NCBI GenBank assembly: GCA_021771675.1
Contig: JAETOP010000008.1
Coordinates: 1-58,498 of the forward strand
DNA: 58,498 nucleotides
Direction of reading: 5' to 3'
Source: Oscillospiraceae bacterium
Lineage (GTDB): Bacteria > Bacillota_A > Clostridia > Oscillospirales > Oscillospiraceae
The notes under the pieces are model-generated. The model saw only the letters and a list, made by a program, of their open reading frames with translations, searched no databases and was not told the DNA's origin. Below are positions 1 to 7,055 of the stretch, one piece after another. The number at the start of each line of letters is the position of its first letter. The first letter of the stretch is position 1. Position numbers and translations under genes: made by a program.

Positions 1-119
1 CGAATGGAGGGGAGCGGTTCTCCCGCCTTCAACTCCCCGCTCATAATTTGCGCCTTGACCTGAGTGGAGATCTGTTCATACAGGGGCCGGCTCGTTTTAT
101 TGCTGACAACAATCTCCAA
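1..119 (-). CDS. GntR-family transcriptional regulator, N-terminal part (cut by window edge)
   Basis: The reverse strand reads from a TTG at 117-119 into a typical GntR winged-helix N terminus (SRPLYEQISTQVKAQI, then SGELKAGEPLPS), and the frame is open to base 1. The family binds DNA as a dimer and often controls a neighbouring transporter. No ATG lies in frame nearby, and the TTG has a GGTGG-like site just upstream, so the start is provisional. The LYEQI opening and short spacing resemble the YtrA subfamily, which usually has a small C-terminal dimerisation domain, but that part is outside the window. The operator-like repeat in front of it suggests self-control. Confidence 0.8.
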   Translation of the reverse strand, partial: MEIVVSNKTSRPLYEQISTQVKAQIMSGELKAGEPLPSI

Positions 120-142
120 ATTACCACCGCCTATCCGTCTTT

Positions 143-194
143 TACTGTATCGTATCAACAAGTACAGTATAAAACAGACTGCAACGGTTGTCAA
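143..194 (-). promoter_or_regulatory. Promoter of the GntR gene with overlapping inverted-repeat operator
   Basis: On the minus strand a TTGACA box (189-194) and a TATACT box (166-171) are separated by exactly 17 bp. Perfect 7-bp arms TACTGTA at 143-149 and 163-169 form an inverted repeat with a 13-bp centre that overlaps the -10 box. A bound repressor there would block polymerase, so autorepression by the GntR protein is inferred. Whether the same site acts on the MATE gene that ends at 216 is not shown by the sequence. Confidence 0.65.
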
Positions 195-215
195 GAGGGA
201 AAATAATTTCTTATC

Positions 216-1553
216 TTAATACCCATACCGCTTTCGGTATCTCAGCAGCAGCGCCGCCGCCATTGCTGTTCCCAACAGTTCCGCCGCCGGTGTTGCCAGC
301 CACACGCCGGTGACGCCGCCCAGCAGAACAGGCATAATTTGAATGCTGGCGACCGTGAACAAGAACGACCGGGAAAAGGCCAGCACGGCGGACACCACAC
401 CGTTGGACAGGGCGGTAAACATCCCACTGGCGAACACATTCAGCCCCACGAACAGCAGGGCCAGGGAGCAAAGTCGGTTTCCTGTGACAGCCAGATCATA
501 AACCGGGCTGTCTGGCCGGGTGAAGATACCCACCAGGGGGACCGTCGCCAGAATGGAGATCAGCGTACAGAGGATAGAGGTTCCAACAATAAACCGGATG
601 CTGAAGCCTACCAGCTTTTTCAGCTTCTCGTGGTTCTGTTCCCCATGGTAGTAGGAGATCATGGGGGCCACGCCGTAGGAGTAGCCGATGAACAGGGCAC
701 TGACAAACATAAGTACATACATGATGATGGTAATGGCCGCCACGCCGTCCTCCCCTATGTATTTCAGCATAGCCAAATTAAACAGCAGGGTGGTGATGCC
801 GGACACCAGGGAGGTCGCCAGCTCTGACATACCGTTGGTGGAGGCGTGGAACAGCACGTCTCCGCGGAGCACCGGCTTTTCAAAGTGGAGCAGATTGTCT
901 TTCTTTCGGAACACCAGAAAGCCCACCACGGCGGTAATGGAGTACCCCAGGCCGGTGGCAATGGCCGCTCCCTGGATACCCAGGTCGAACAGGGAGATCA
1001 GCGCATAGTCCAGAATAATATTGGTCACGCCCCCCGCCACGGTGCAGATCAGGGACAGGGTAGATTTATCGGCGGCGATCAGGTAGAGGGAGAAGTTATA
1101 CATCAGCAGGATGGGAATGGTGAACAGCAGATAGTTGCTCAAGTAGATGTGACAGTAGTTGAACACTGCTGGGGAGAGGCCCATAGTTCCCAGCAAAGTG
1201 TCCATCAAAGTGTAGCCCAGCAGCATCATCACTGCGCCAACCAATGCGTTCGTCAGGATCAGCAAAGTAAAATCCTGCCGGGCCTCTGTCTCTTTGTGCT
1301 CCCCCATTTTCTTCATCACCACGGCGCTGCCGCCGGTAGCCAGCATCCCGGACACCGCCGTAATCAGGGCGATGGCCGGGGCGGTGAGGTTGATGGCGGA
1401 CAGGGCCTCCATGCCGATCAGGTTGGAGACAAACAGCCCGTCCACCATGGTGTAGAAGGTGTTGAACACCGTCATCACAATGGTGGGGAAGGCGAAGCGC
1501 AGGATGTTCCGGCCCGTGACGGGCAGGTGGTAAGAGTCCAGTTTGGTTTCCAT
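216..1553 (-). CDS. MATE family multidrug/drug:cation antiporter
   Basis: This 445-residue protein has the length and hydrophobic pattern of a MATE exporter, with about twelve membrane helices and the family opening (ILRFAFPTIVMTVFNTFYTMVDGLFV). MATE proteins use a Na+ or H+ gradient to push cationic drugs or metabolites out through the cytoplasmic membrane. The ATG at 1553 follows an AAGGAG site at normal spacing. It is divergent from the flavin-type protein at 1673, and a MerR-type regulator lies beyond, an arrangement common for inducible efflux genes. The substrate cannot be read from the sequence. No gene-specific terminator was seen between 216 and the GntR promoter. Confidence 0.93.
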   Translation of the reverse strand: METKLDSYHLPVTGRNILRFAFPTIVMTVFNTFYTMVDGLFVSNLIGMEALSAINLTAPAIALITAVSGMLATGGSAVVMKKMGEHKETEARQDFTLLILTNALVGAVMMLLGYTLMDTLLGTMGLSPAVFNYCHIYLSNYLLFTIPILLMYNFSLYLIAADKSTLSLICTVAGGVTNIILDYALISLFDLGIQGAAIATGLGYSITAVVGFLVFRKKDNLLHFEKPVLRGDVLFHASTNGMSELATSLVSGITTLLFNLAMLKYIGEDGVAAITIIMYVLMFVSALFIGYSYGVAPMISYYHGEQNHEKLKKLVGFSIRFIVGTSILCTLISILATVPLVGIFTRPDSPVYDLAVTGNRLCSLALLFVGLNVFASGMFTALSNGVVSAVLAFSRSFLFTVASIQIMPVLLGGVTGVWLATPAAELLGTAMAAALLLRYRKRYGY

Positions 1554-1591
1554 GAGGTTCTCCTTTCGTGTTTCTGGCGGAAAAGGTTACT

Positions 1592-1636
1592 GGTTTTAGA
1601 AAACCGACTTGTATTTTTTTAGCGCTGGTGTTATGA
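1592..1636 (+). promoter_or_regulatory. Putative promoter for the PNPOx-like gene, with a small palindrome
   Basis: TTGTAT (1609-1614) and TTATGA (1631-1636) sit 16 bp apart upstream of the gene at 1673. Just before them is the palindrome GGTTTT-AG-AAAACC (1592-1605), which could be an operator shared by the divergent MATE gene. The boxes match the consensus only moderately. Confidence 0.35.
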
Positions 1637-1672
1637 TTGGAGCGATAAATCGGGAATATATGGAGGTATCCT

Positions 1673-2086
1673 ATGACGAAGGAACAAGTTTTTGAATTTG
1701 TCAAAAAGCAGAAAACGGCTATAATTTCATCGGTTGATAGTGAGGGCTTTCCTAATACAAAGGCTATGCTATCGCCACGAAAAATTGATGGTAATGACTT
1801 CTATTTTTCAACAAACACTTCTTCTATGAGGGTTGCACAGTACAACGCAGATGAAAAAGCATGTATTTATTTTTATAAGCGTGGGTTGTTCAGCTATGTG
1901 GGCGTTATGTTCGTCGGTACAATGCAGGTACTGACGGAACAAAGCATCAAGGATGAAATTTGGCACGCAGGTGATACAATGTTCTATAAAGAGGGCAAAA
2001 CCGATCCTGATTATTGTATCTTAAAATTCTCAGCACTAAGATGCAGAGTTTATAAGGATTTGAAAACAGCCTGGATTGATCTATAG
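1673..2086 (+). CDS. Pyridoxamine 5'-phosphate oxidase-like flavin-binding protein
   Basis: The 137-residue product matches the short PNPOx-like split-barrel family, often called general stress or FMN-binding proteins. It has the early strand (TAIISSVDSEGFPNTKAM), a middle FYFSTNTSSMRVAQ segment and the YVGVMFVGTMQVL strand. Such proteins bind FMN, F420 or haem-like cofactors; true vitamin B6 synthesis is unlikely at this length. A GGAGG site six bases upstream sets the ATG. The gene is visibly A+T-richer than its neighbours, which suggests separate acquisition. It is followed by its own terminator, so it is probably transcribed alone. Confidence 0.85.
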   Translation: MTKEQVFEFVKKQKTAIISSVDSEGFPNTKAMLSPRKIDGNDFYFSTNTSSMRVAQYNADEKACIYFYKRGLFSYVGVMFVGTMQVLTEQSIKDEIWHAGDTMFYKEGKTDPDYCILKFSALRCRVYKDLKTAWIDL

Positions 2087-2100
2087 ATTCCAGTTTATCG

Positions 2101-2135
2101 GGGAACTGCCTGGAACGGCAGTTCCCTGGTTTTGT
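2101..2135 (+). terminator. Rho-independent terminator after the PNPOx-like gene
   Basis: A perfect 10-bp stem (GGGAACTGCC at 2101-2110 with GGCAGTTCCC at 2117-2126) and a six-base loop are followed by a T-rich tract. It ends the upstream gene immediately before the MerR promoter. Confidence 0.85.
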
Positions 2136-2138
2136 TGT

Positions 2139-2169
2139 TTGACATCTCTCCCGACAGGAGGTATCATAA
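2139..2169 (+). promoter_or_regulatory. MerR-type promoter with 19-bp spacer
   Basis: TTGACA (2139-2144) and TCATAA (2164-2169) are 19 bp apart, and the spacer contains an imperfect CTCC-CGACA-GGAG inverted repeat. MerR-family activators characteristically act on promoters with over-long 19-20 bp spacers by untwisting the DNA. This suggests that the regulator encoded at 2225 controls its own gene. The -10 box is a weak match. Confidence 0.55.
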
Positions 2170-2224
2170 ACCGTGTGGCCGCCACGCAGTCAAGAGGTAT
2201 TTTTCATTTTGGGAGGAAATTTTT

Positions 2225-3088
2225 ATGGAACGTCAAAAGGGCTGGCTGACCTCCGGGACCTTCGCTGCTTTGTGTGGTACAACGAAAGAGACGCTGCGGC
2301 ACTACAAGGACATTGGCCTCCTCTCCCCGGCCCACCAGGGAGACAACGGCTATTTTTACTACGATGTGGCGCAGTTTTACGATTTTTATGCTATCTCCAT
2401 CTTTCGCCAGACGGGGACATCCCTGGAGGAGATCCGACGTTGCCTCCGGGGGCAGAATGCTGCCCAGACGCTGGATCTGCTGCGGGAGCAGCGGGACCGT
2501 CTGGAGGCGGAACGGCGGAAGCTTGAACACATGGACTTCGTGCTGTCCAGCGCCTTACGCAATCTGGAGTTCGGGCCGGTTCCTGACATGGTGCCCCAGA
2601 TAGGATGGTTTGACGCAGAACACCTGCTGGCCCTTCCGGTGGAGGAGTTGGAGGGTTTGATGCCCCCAACGGCCAGCGAGGACGAAATGCTGATTGCCGT
2701 ACTGGAACGGTGTCAGGCGCTGTGCGGGCAGTACAGGATACAGACAGACTTTCAACTGGGGGCCATCCACCAGCTAGGGGAGCGGGGCGGGGCGGGAGCC
2801 ATCAGCCACCTCTACACCCGAATCAAAGAAAAAGCGGACTTCCCCTACTACATGGAGAAGCCCGCCGGGCACTATTTATATCTCTGCTGCCGGGGTAGCT
2901 GGGATATTTCCGAGGGGTATACCGCTCTTAAAAGCTATATTCAGGAACAGAGCTTGGAGATCGTGGGGGATTTCTACGCCTGTGACCTGGCCGGCTTCAT
3001 TCTCAACTCAGTGGAGAAAAACGCGGCATCGATAATCTCGGTGAGGCTTTTAGACACCCCACAGCAAACAGATAACACGACATCGTAA
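2225..3088 (+). CDS. MerR family regulator with GyrI-like effector-binding domain
   Basis: From the ATG at 2225, which has a GGAGG site just before it, the product is 287 residues. The N-terminal helix-turn-helix and wing read TSGTFAALCGTTKETLRHY then YFYYDVAQFYDF, a coiled dimerisation helix follows at about residues 80-110, and the last 150 residues resemble a GyrI/BmrR-like small-molecule pocket. Regulators of this build, such as BmrR, sense lipophilic cations and switch on efflux pumps, so the nearby MATE exporter is a reasonable target, though that is inference. An in-frame start at 2132 would put coding sequence across the promoter and is rejected. Confidence 0.9.
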   Translation: MERQKGWLTSGTFAALCGTTKETLRHYKDIGLLSPAHQGDNGYFYYDVAQFYDFYAISIFRQTGTSLEEIRRCLRGQNAAQTLDLLREQRDRLEAERRKLEHMDFVLSSALRNLEFGPVPDMVPQIGWFDAEHLLALPVEELEGLMPPTASEDEMLIAVLERCQALCGQYRIQTDFQLGAIHQLGERGGAGAISHLYTRIKEKADFPYYMEKPAGHYLYLCCRGSWDISEGYTALKSYIQEQSLEIVGDFYACDLAGFILNSVEKNAASIISVRLLDTPQQTDNTTS

Positions 3089-3132
3089 AACTTGTCTATT
3101 TGCCATATGTATAGTTTTAGGCTGCCAGATCG

Positions 3133-3171
3133 AAGGGATGGAAACCTGGTATGGCCGGGTTTCCATCCCTT
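3133..3171. terminator. Bidirectional terminator between the flank and the element
   Basis: A perfect 14-bp stem (AAGGGATGGAAACC at 3133-3146 with its complement at 3158-3171) has A-rich and T-rich shoulders on opposite sides. It can stop the MerR transcript coming from the left and the ICE transcript coming from the right. Confidence 0.85.
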
Positions 3172-3175
3172 TTAC

Positions 3176-3358
3176 TTAAATATGGAATTTATGGATGCAG
3201 TCCAGCAGTGTCACACACAGTTCCTGATACAGATCTTCGTCAAGTACGCCATCAATAATAGCTTCCTTCAACAACAGGGATTTGTAGCGTTCCAGAATGG
3301 TCTCTTTCGCCTGAAGGTCATCATTCTTGGCACGGGACAGCAATTCCTTGAAGTTCAT
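3176..3358 (-). CDS. Small helix-turn-helix protein of conjugative transposons (HTH_16-like)
   Basis: A 60-residue protein (MNFKELLSRAKNDDLQAKETILERY, later DGVLDEDLYQELCVTLL) resembles the short helix-turn-helix proteins paired with sigma-like factors in Tn916-type elements. The start lies just past the end of the sigma-like gene at 3368, with AGGGAAGGAC as the ribosome site, so the two are probably co-translated. It likely acts in regulation of excision or transfer genes. In Tn916-like elements this pair normally lies close to xis and int, but here the next genes leftward are MerR, PNPOx and MATE. Confidence 0.75.
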   Translation of the reverse strand: MNFKELLSRAKNDDLQAKETILERYKSLLLKEAIIDGVLDEDLYQELCVTLLDCIHKFHI

Positions 3359-3367
3359 GTCCTTCCC

Positions 3368-3763
3368 TCACAGTTCCTTTTTCAATTTCTGAATTGCCCG
3401 GTAATAGACTGCAGCGACTCCCTTATACCCTATACCGAGTTCTGCGGCAAGATCGTCAAAGCTGCGTTTTTCCAGGGCACGCGCAAAAAAGATGTACCGT
3501 TCCCGATCACTGATCTGGCTGAGGACCTGCGCCAGCATCAGACTGTCCAGTACCGGCTGCTCCACAGAAACAGTACTTTTCCCTTGCACTTCCATCATTT
3601 GCGCAAAAGCACTGTCAAAGTCAGTGGGGAGTTCATGCGTCCCCAACCGCGTACGCCTTTTCAGATAGGCGATTTTCTGCCAGCGGATGGCCGTCATTAA
3701 ATAGGTGGTAAACTGATTTTGCAGGATATTGTCCTCCCCCTGCCCGTTGTTTCTATACCGCAT
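3368..3763 (-). CDS. Sigma-70-like factor of a conjugative element (Tn916-type)
   Basis: From the ATG at 3763, preceded by CGGAGG, the product is 131 residues. It has an N-terminal helical part (FTTYLMTAIRWQKIAYLKRR) and a C-terminal region 4 helix-turn-helix (SDRERYIFFARALEKRSFDDLAAELGI, then YYRAIQKLKKEL). Such factors direct polymerase to element-specific promoters or act as activators. It is followed after nine bases by the small HTH gene at 3176. The open frame continues upstream to 4072 with no stop, so a longer 234-residue form is formally possible. The clear ribosome site favours the short form. Confidence 0.8.
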   Translation of the reverse strand: MRYRNNGQGEDNILQNQFTTYLMTAIRWQKIAYLKRRTRLGTHELPTDFDSAFAQMMEVQGKSTVSVEQPVLDSLMLAQVLSQISDRERYIFFARALEKRSFDDLAAELGIGYKGVAAVYYRAIQKLKKEL

Positions 3764-4072
3764 AGCGGTACCTCCGTTTCGTCTGAATTTAGGGGAATTC
3801 AGACGGGGAGGCGGGCTGCGGCATCGGGTTGGGAGACAATGAAAAGAACAGCGGACTTTGTGACGAAGCACAAAATCCGCTGCATCCCACATGATAACAT
3901 TGAGTGGATCAACAATCTCCTGTTGATCAGGCGGAGGCTCGTCTGCTTTCGTTGCAGATTCACGCCCTCTGCCTGATTGGGCAATCGGAATAGAAGTCTT
4001 TGTCTTAAAGGCCGTGTGTTGCCACGCCAAAAGGCGATTGACCAGCTCAATGTTATAGATTTTATAATCCAT
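3764..4072 (-). CDS. Upstream reading frame open into the sigma-like gene; possible N-terminal extension or decayed small gene
   Basis: An ATG at 4072 with a GGGAG-like site opens a frame that runs without a stop into the sigma-like gene. Its first 80 residues look protein-like (IYNIELVNRLLAWQHTAF, later IVDPLNVIMWDAADFVLRHKVR). The last 25 residues before 3763 look like translated spacer, because they include the Shine-Dalgarno bases read as RNGGTAM. The likely explanation is a small separate gene that lost its stop codon. A genuine fused protein is the alternative. Confidence 0.4.
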
Positions 4073-4467
4073 AACATTGCTCCCTGTCCGCTGTTATGCG
4101 GACATCACACAGGCGGCCAACATATTCCTAAATTGTTTTATCCTGTGGCAGCTAACGCTGCCGCCCTTGCCAAATGAAATATGAAATTATGCTCAGTCAG
4201 GCTCGAAAGACACCGAAAATTGTCGAATAGCAGAAGCGGCCTTTACCCATTGTCTGGATAAAGGCCGCTTTTCGTATGAAGCACTATTCGATTGATCCCG
4301 ATCACTGAATTCACCACCTTTCTACCCGTCAAGCCCGGAAGAATTTAGGGATTTACTGCCACAATCGCAGTTTACATGACGAATATCAGGATAAAATCAG
4401 CGTAACATCAGGCTAATCTATTTTTTGTAAAATTTGCGTGAATAAGCTATAGACATTCAGCAAATGT
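4073..4467. other. A+T-rich intergenic region with one strong hairpin
   Basis: No convincing gene was found in these 395 bases. A perfect 12-bp stem (AAGCGGCCTTTA at 4234-4245 with TAAAGGCCGCTT at 4259-4270) is flanked by outer arms CGAATAG (4224-4230) and CTATTCG (4284-4290). The 3' side runs into TTTTCG on the plus strand. It may be a terminator ending the minus transcript from 4468 or a protein-binding site. The rest is A+T-rich with no clear promoter or repeat. Confidence 0.5.
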
Positions 4468-5163
4468 TCACTTGCTGCCATCTGCCGTTTCTTTCAAGTA
4501 AAAGTGGCAGTAAAGGTTATAGTCCCTGGGCCGCGTAATCATTCGGAGCCAAATATAAAAATGCTCCGTCGCAGCATACAAATTGAACTCTGTACTTTCG
4601 CTGGTGGGTTGTGCGCTGGCTCGGCAAAAACATCTCATTGTGTCCAATGTCTTGAACTCCGGCAACTGGAACAGGGCCTCTGTGAATTGGTCAATCTCTG
4701 TGGCCAACTCCGTTGTAGGCCGTTCTCCATCGCTATGGTGCCAGGTTGTCCACCATTTATGGCCGTCATAGTCAGACCGGGAATAGACCATCTCACTGAC
4801 CGGATGCTCCAAGTGATTAAAAGGGAACAACTTCTTTGAACCCGTATAAATGTGGTTGAAGCTGCAGTCCGTCGTCAGAGCAGGCCCATCACAATGGAAG
4901 GGCATGTCTCGTTTATATGAGAGCGCATACCATTCCCACATAGGGAGCACCTGACCACAGGCGTCTCTCAGGGCCTCATCCATTCCGCAGTCCTCGCAGA
5001 TATGCACATCCGCATAGCGGCTGAGGGCATTCACCACCAGTCTCTTGTTCAGCGGCTTGCCGCAGCGCAGGCAGTGCGGGGGAAATTCTGCATCGGAAGC
5101 AAAGCATTTTTTATCTTTCTGCCACATCTGCTCCAAAATGGTTCTATATGTATTGATTTTCAT
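4468..5163 (-). CDS. Hypothetical ICE protein with two zinc-finger-like cysteine pairs
   Basis: I do not recognise this 231-residue protein. Near the N terminus it has two CxxC pairs (CLRCGK and CEDCG) that could bind a zinc ion, followed by an aromatic-rich soluble domain without membrane segments. The ATG at 5163 has an AAGGAG site. A hairpin terminator lies just upstream at 5196-5222, so its expression is probably lower than or separate from the AAA ATPase gene before it. Similar cysteine-pair proteins recur between 14 and 19 kb, suggesting an element-specific set. Confidence 0.6.
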   Translation of the reverse strand: MKINTYRTILEQMWQKDKKCFASDAEFPPHCLRCGKPLNKRLVVNALSRYADVHICEDCGMDEALRDACGQVLPMWEWYALSYKRDMPFHCDGPALTTDCSFNHIYTGSKKLFPFNHLEHPVSEMVYSRSDYDGHKWWTTWHHSDGERPTTELATEIDQFTEALFQLPEFKTLDTMRCFCRASAQPTSESTEFNLYAATEHFYIWLRMITRPRDYNLYCHFYLKETADGSK

Positions 5164-5195
5164 AAAAATGCTCCTTTTGATAATATAAAAGCAGA

Positions 5196-5222
5196 GCTGA
5201 CAGACTTACACAGTCTGCCAGC
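5196..5222 (-). terminator. Terminator after the AAA/DUF4143 gene
   Basis: Arms GCTGACAGACT (5196-5206) and AGTCTGCCAGC (5212-5222) pair with one mismatch. On the minus strand they lead into CTGCTTTTATATT. It lies 33 bases upstream of the next start at 5163. Confidence 0.65.
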
Positions 5223-5247
5223 CCCTTTTCATAATGATATGCTGTCC

Positions 5248-6477
5248 TTAAATCAGGGAAATCGGAACGATCAGATTCTCCTGGTCAAAGGCTCCTAGCC
5301 TGTCGGCCATGCACAGCACCGCGCCGGTTCCTCGTTCCAAGGGAGATTTGCTGATCAACTCAAACACCTTCGTCAGCTTTTTCGGCGGCGACGCCATCTT
5401 CTTGATTTCAATGGGGAACAGCTTCCCGTCCTGCTCCAGCAGCAGGTCAATCTCCCGGGCGTCCTTGTCCCGGTAGTAGTACAGGAACGGCTCCTGCCCG
5501 GCGTTCTGGTAGGTCTTGACGATCTCCGCCACCGTGTAATTCTCCAACAGCGCCCCGTTCATGGCTCCGTTCATGGCCGCCTCCGGACTACTCCAGCGGG
5601 TGAGATAGCAGACGAGGCCCGTGTCATAGAAATACAGCTTGGGCGTGGATACCGTCCGCTTCAACACATTGTTGGAGTAGGACCGGAGCAGAAACACGAT
5701 GCCAAGGGCCTCCAGGATGTGGAGCCAGTTCTTGGCCGTGGCCTGGTCGATCTCCGCATCGTCCGCCATACCCTTGTAGTTGACCTGCTGACCGGCCCGG
5801 GCGGCGGCGGCCCGGAGAAAGCCCAGAAACTTCAAATCGTCAATCCCGGCGGAGAGCCGCCGCACATCCCGGTCCAGATAGGTGCTGATATAGCTGGAAT
5901 AGAAGATGTTAGGGTTGGCGTACTGCCCGCTGACCAGCGCCGGCATCCCGCCGGTGAAGATCCGCTGGAAAATGGCGGGGGTGTCCAGCACTGTCCGGCG
6001 GTTTTGCCGCTCTGTCAGGGCAGACAGCTCCACCCGGAAAGGTGGTGTGTTGTCATCCTCCGTAATCTCCCCATAGGACAGCGGGGAAAGCTGAAGCAGC
6101 GCCACCCGGCCGGCCAGGGATTCCTGGACACCCTCCATCATGGAAAAGAGCTGGGAGCCGGTGAGCCAGAAGTCCCCCGGCTGGCGGCGGCCGTCCACCA
6201 TCATTTTAATGTACGGAAACAGTTCCGGGGTGTACTGCACCTCGTCAATCAGCAGCGGGGGCTTGTGAAGCTGGAAGAACATCTTCGGGTCGGTCTTTGC
6301 CAGCTCCCGAACCGTCAGATCATCCATCGTAACCGTCTCCCGGCCCCGGCCCTCCTTTTGGGCCAGGTGCTCCAGCATGGTGGTCTTGCCCACCTGCCGG
6401 GGGCCGGTCACCAGGAGAACAGGGTACTGCGCGGTAATCTGCTCCAGCAGCTGCTCCATGTGACGCTTAATATACAT
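5248..6477 (-). CDS. AAA_14 ATPase with C-terminal DUF4143
   Basis: This 409-residue protein has a Walker A loop near residue 25 (TGPRQVGKTTM), a Walker B strand (PPLLIDEVQY) and a sensor segment (FWLTGSQLFSMM), then a winged-helix/nuclease-like C-terminal DUF4143 (YYYRDKDAREIDLLLEQDGKLFPIEIKK). The C-terminal D-x-E-x-K-like pattern resembles PD-(D/E)xK folds. The family is widespread and rarely characterised, with proposed roles in mobile-element or toxin-antitoxin biology. The ATG at 6477 follows GGAGG. It has its own terminator at 5196. Homologues occur throughout Firmicutes genomes, so it may be cargo rather than transfer machinery. Confidence 0.88.
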   Translation of the reverse strand: MYIKRHMEQLLEQITAQYPVLLVTGPRQVGKTTMLEHLAQKEGRGRETVTMDDLTVRELAKTDPKMFFQLHKPPLLIDEVQYTPELFPYIKMMVDGRRQPGDFWLTGSQLFSMMEGVQESLAGRVALLQLSPLSYGEITEDDNTPPFRVELSALTERQNRRTVLDTPAIFQRIFTGGMPALVSGQYANPNIFYSSYISTYLDRDVRRLSAGIDDLKFLGFLRAAAARAGQQVNYKGMADDAEIDQATAKNWLHILEALGIVFLLRSYSNNVLKRTVSTPKLYFYDTGLVCYLTRWSSPEAAMNGAMNGALLENYTVAEIVKTYQNAGQEPFLYYYRDKDAREIDLLLEQDGKLFPIEIKKMASPPKKLTKVFELISKSPLERGTGAVLCMADRLGAFDQENLIVPISLI

Positions 6478-6551
6478 TGTGCTTTCCTCCTGATCTCGGC
6501 TACATTCTTATTATAGTCCTATTATAGCCGAAGTATAAGTGCTGTGCAAGC

Positions 6552-7055
6552 CTAATTTATGTCTGCGATAGTCGGGTGACCGTCATCCTCTATAATACCG
6601 CGCCTTTTTTTGATTTCCGCTATTTTTCGCTTCCACTCTATCTGATTTTTCTCTGCCCGTTCCCGCGCGGTACGTTGCTGCTCAGGCGTTAATGCACAGA
6701 ACTCCCATTCTTGAATATCTCTTTGAACAGAAGCGGCCATACGGCAGAGAATGCCGTAGGCAATCTCTGAACTGGTGGGCGCATGGTGTTCCAGAGCGTT
6801 CTGGCCCTCTCGAAACAGTTCCAGATAACGGTCATACTGCTTTTCCGTAATAAACTCCCAGCCATAGGCGTCCAAAATATCCTTCTCACTGCTATACTGC
6901 ATGACAGCTTCAAATTCCGCCTTACGGGCAGCTTGTTCCCGATCAACCTTGCGCTTGTACTTCTCTGCCAATCGTTCCAGCTCTTTCAGAATCTTTTTAC
7001 AGGCGGCAGCTTCCAGGAGATAACCTGCCGCATCGGGATTTACTTGTTTCCCCAT
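6552..7055 (-). CDS. Hypothetical helical protein overlapping the cysteine desulfurase gene
   Basis: The product has 167 residues and is rich in charged residues and predicted helix (KKILKELERLAEKYKRKVDREQAARKAE in short stretches), with no membrane segment. It begins inside the last 16 bases of the desulfurase gene, so the two are translationally coupled. I do not recognise the family. Its fixed overlap suggests a function linked to the desulfurase, for example a partner or acceptor protein. It lacks the conserved cysteine expected of an IscU-type scaffold, so a classical sulfur acceptor role is not supported. Confidence 0.6.
   Translation of the reverse strand: MGKQVNPDAAGYLLEAAACKKILKELERLAEKYKRKVDREQAARKAEFEAVMQYSSEKDILDAYGWEFITEKQYDRYLELFREGQNALEHHAPTSSEIAYGILCRMAASVQRDIQEWEFCALTPEQQRTARERAEKNQIEWKRKIAEIKKRRGIIEDDGHPTIADIN

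Noticed and set aside
2132..2224. Longer MerR protein from an in-frame codon at 2132
   Set aside because: The extension would cover the promoter at 2139-2169, and GGAGG precedes the ATG at 2225.
4224..4290. tRNA gene or attachment site
   Set aside because: The stem-loop lacks a cloverleaf and CCA-type end, and no matching direct repeat was found elsewhere in the window.
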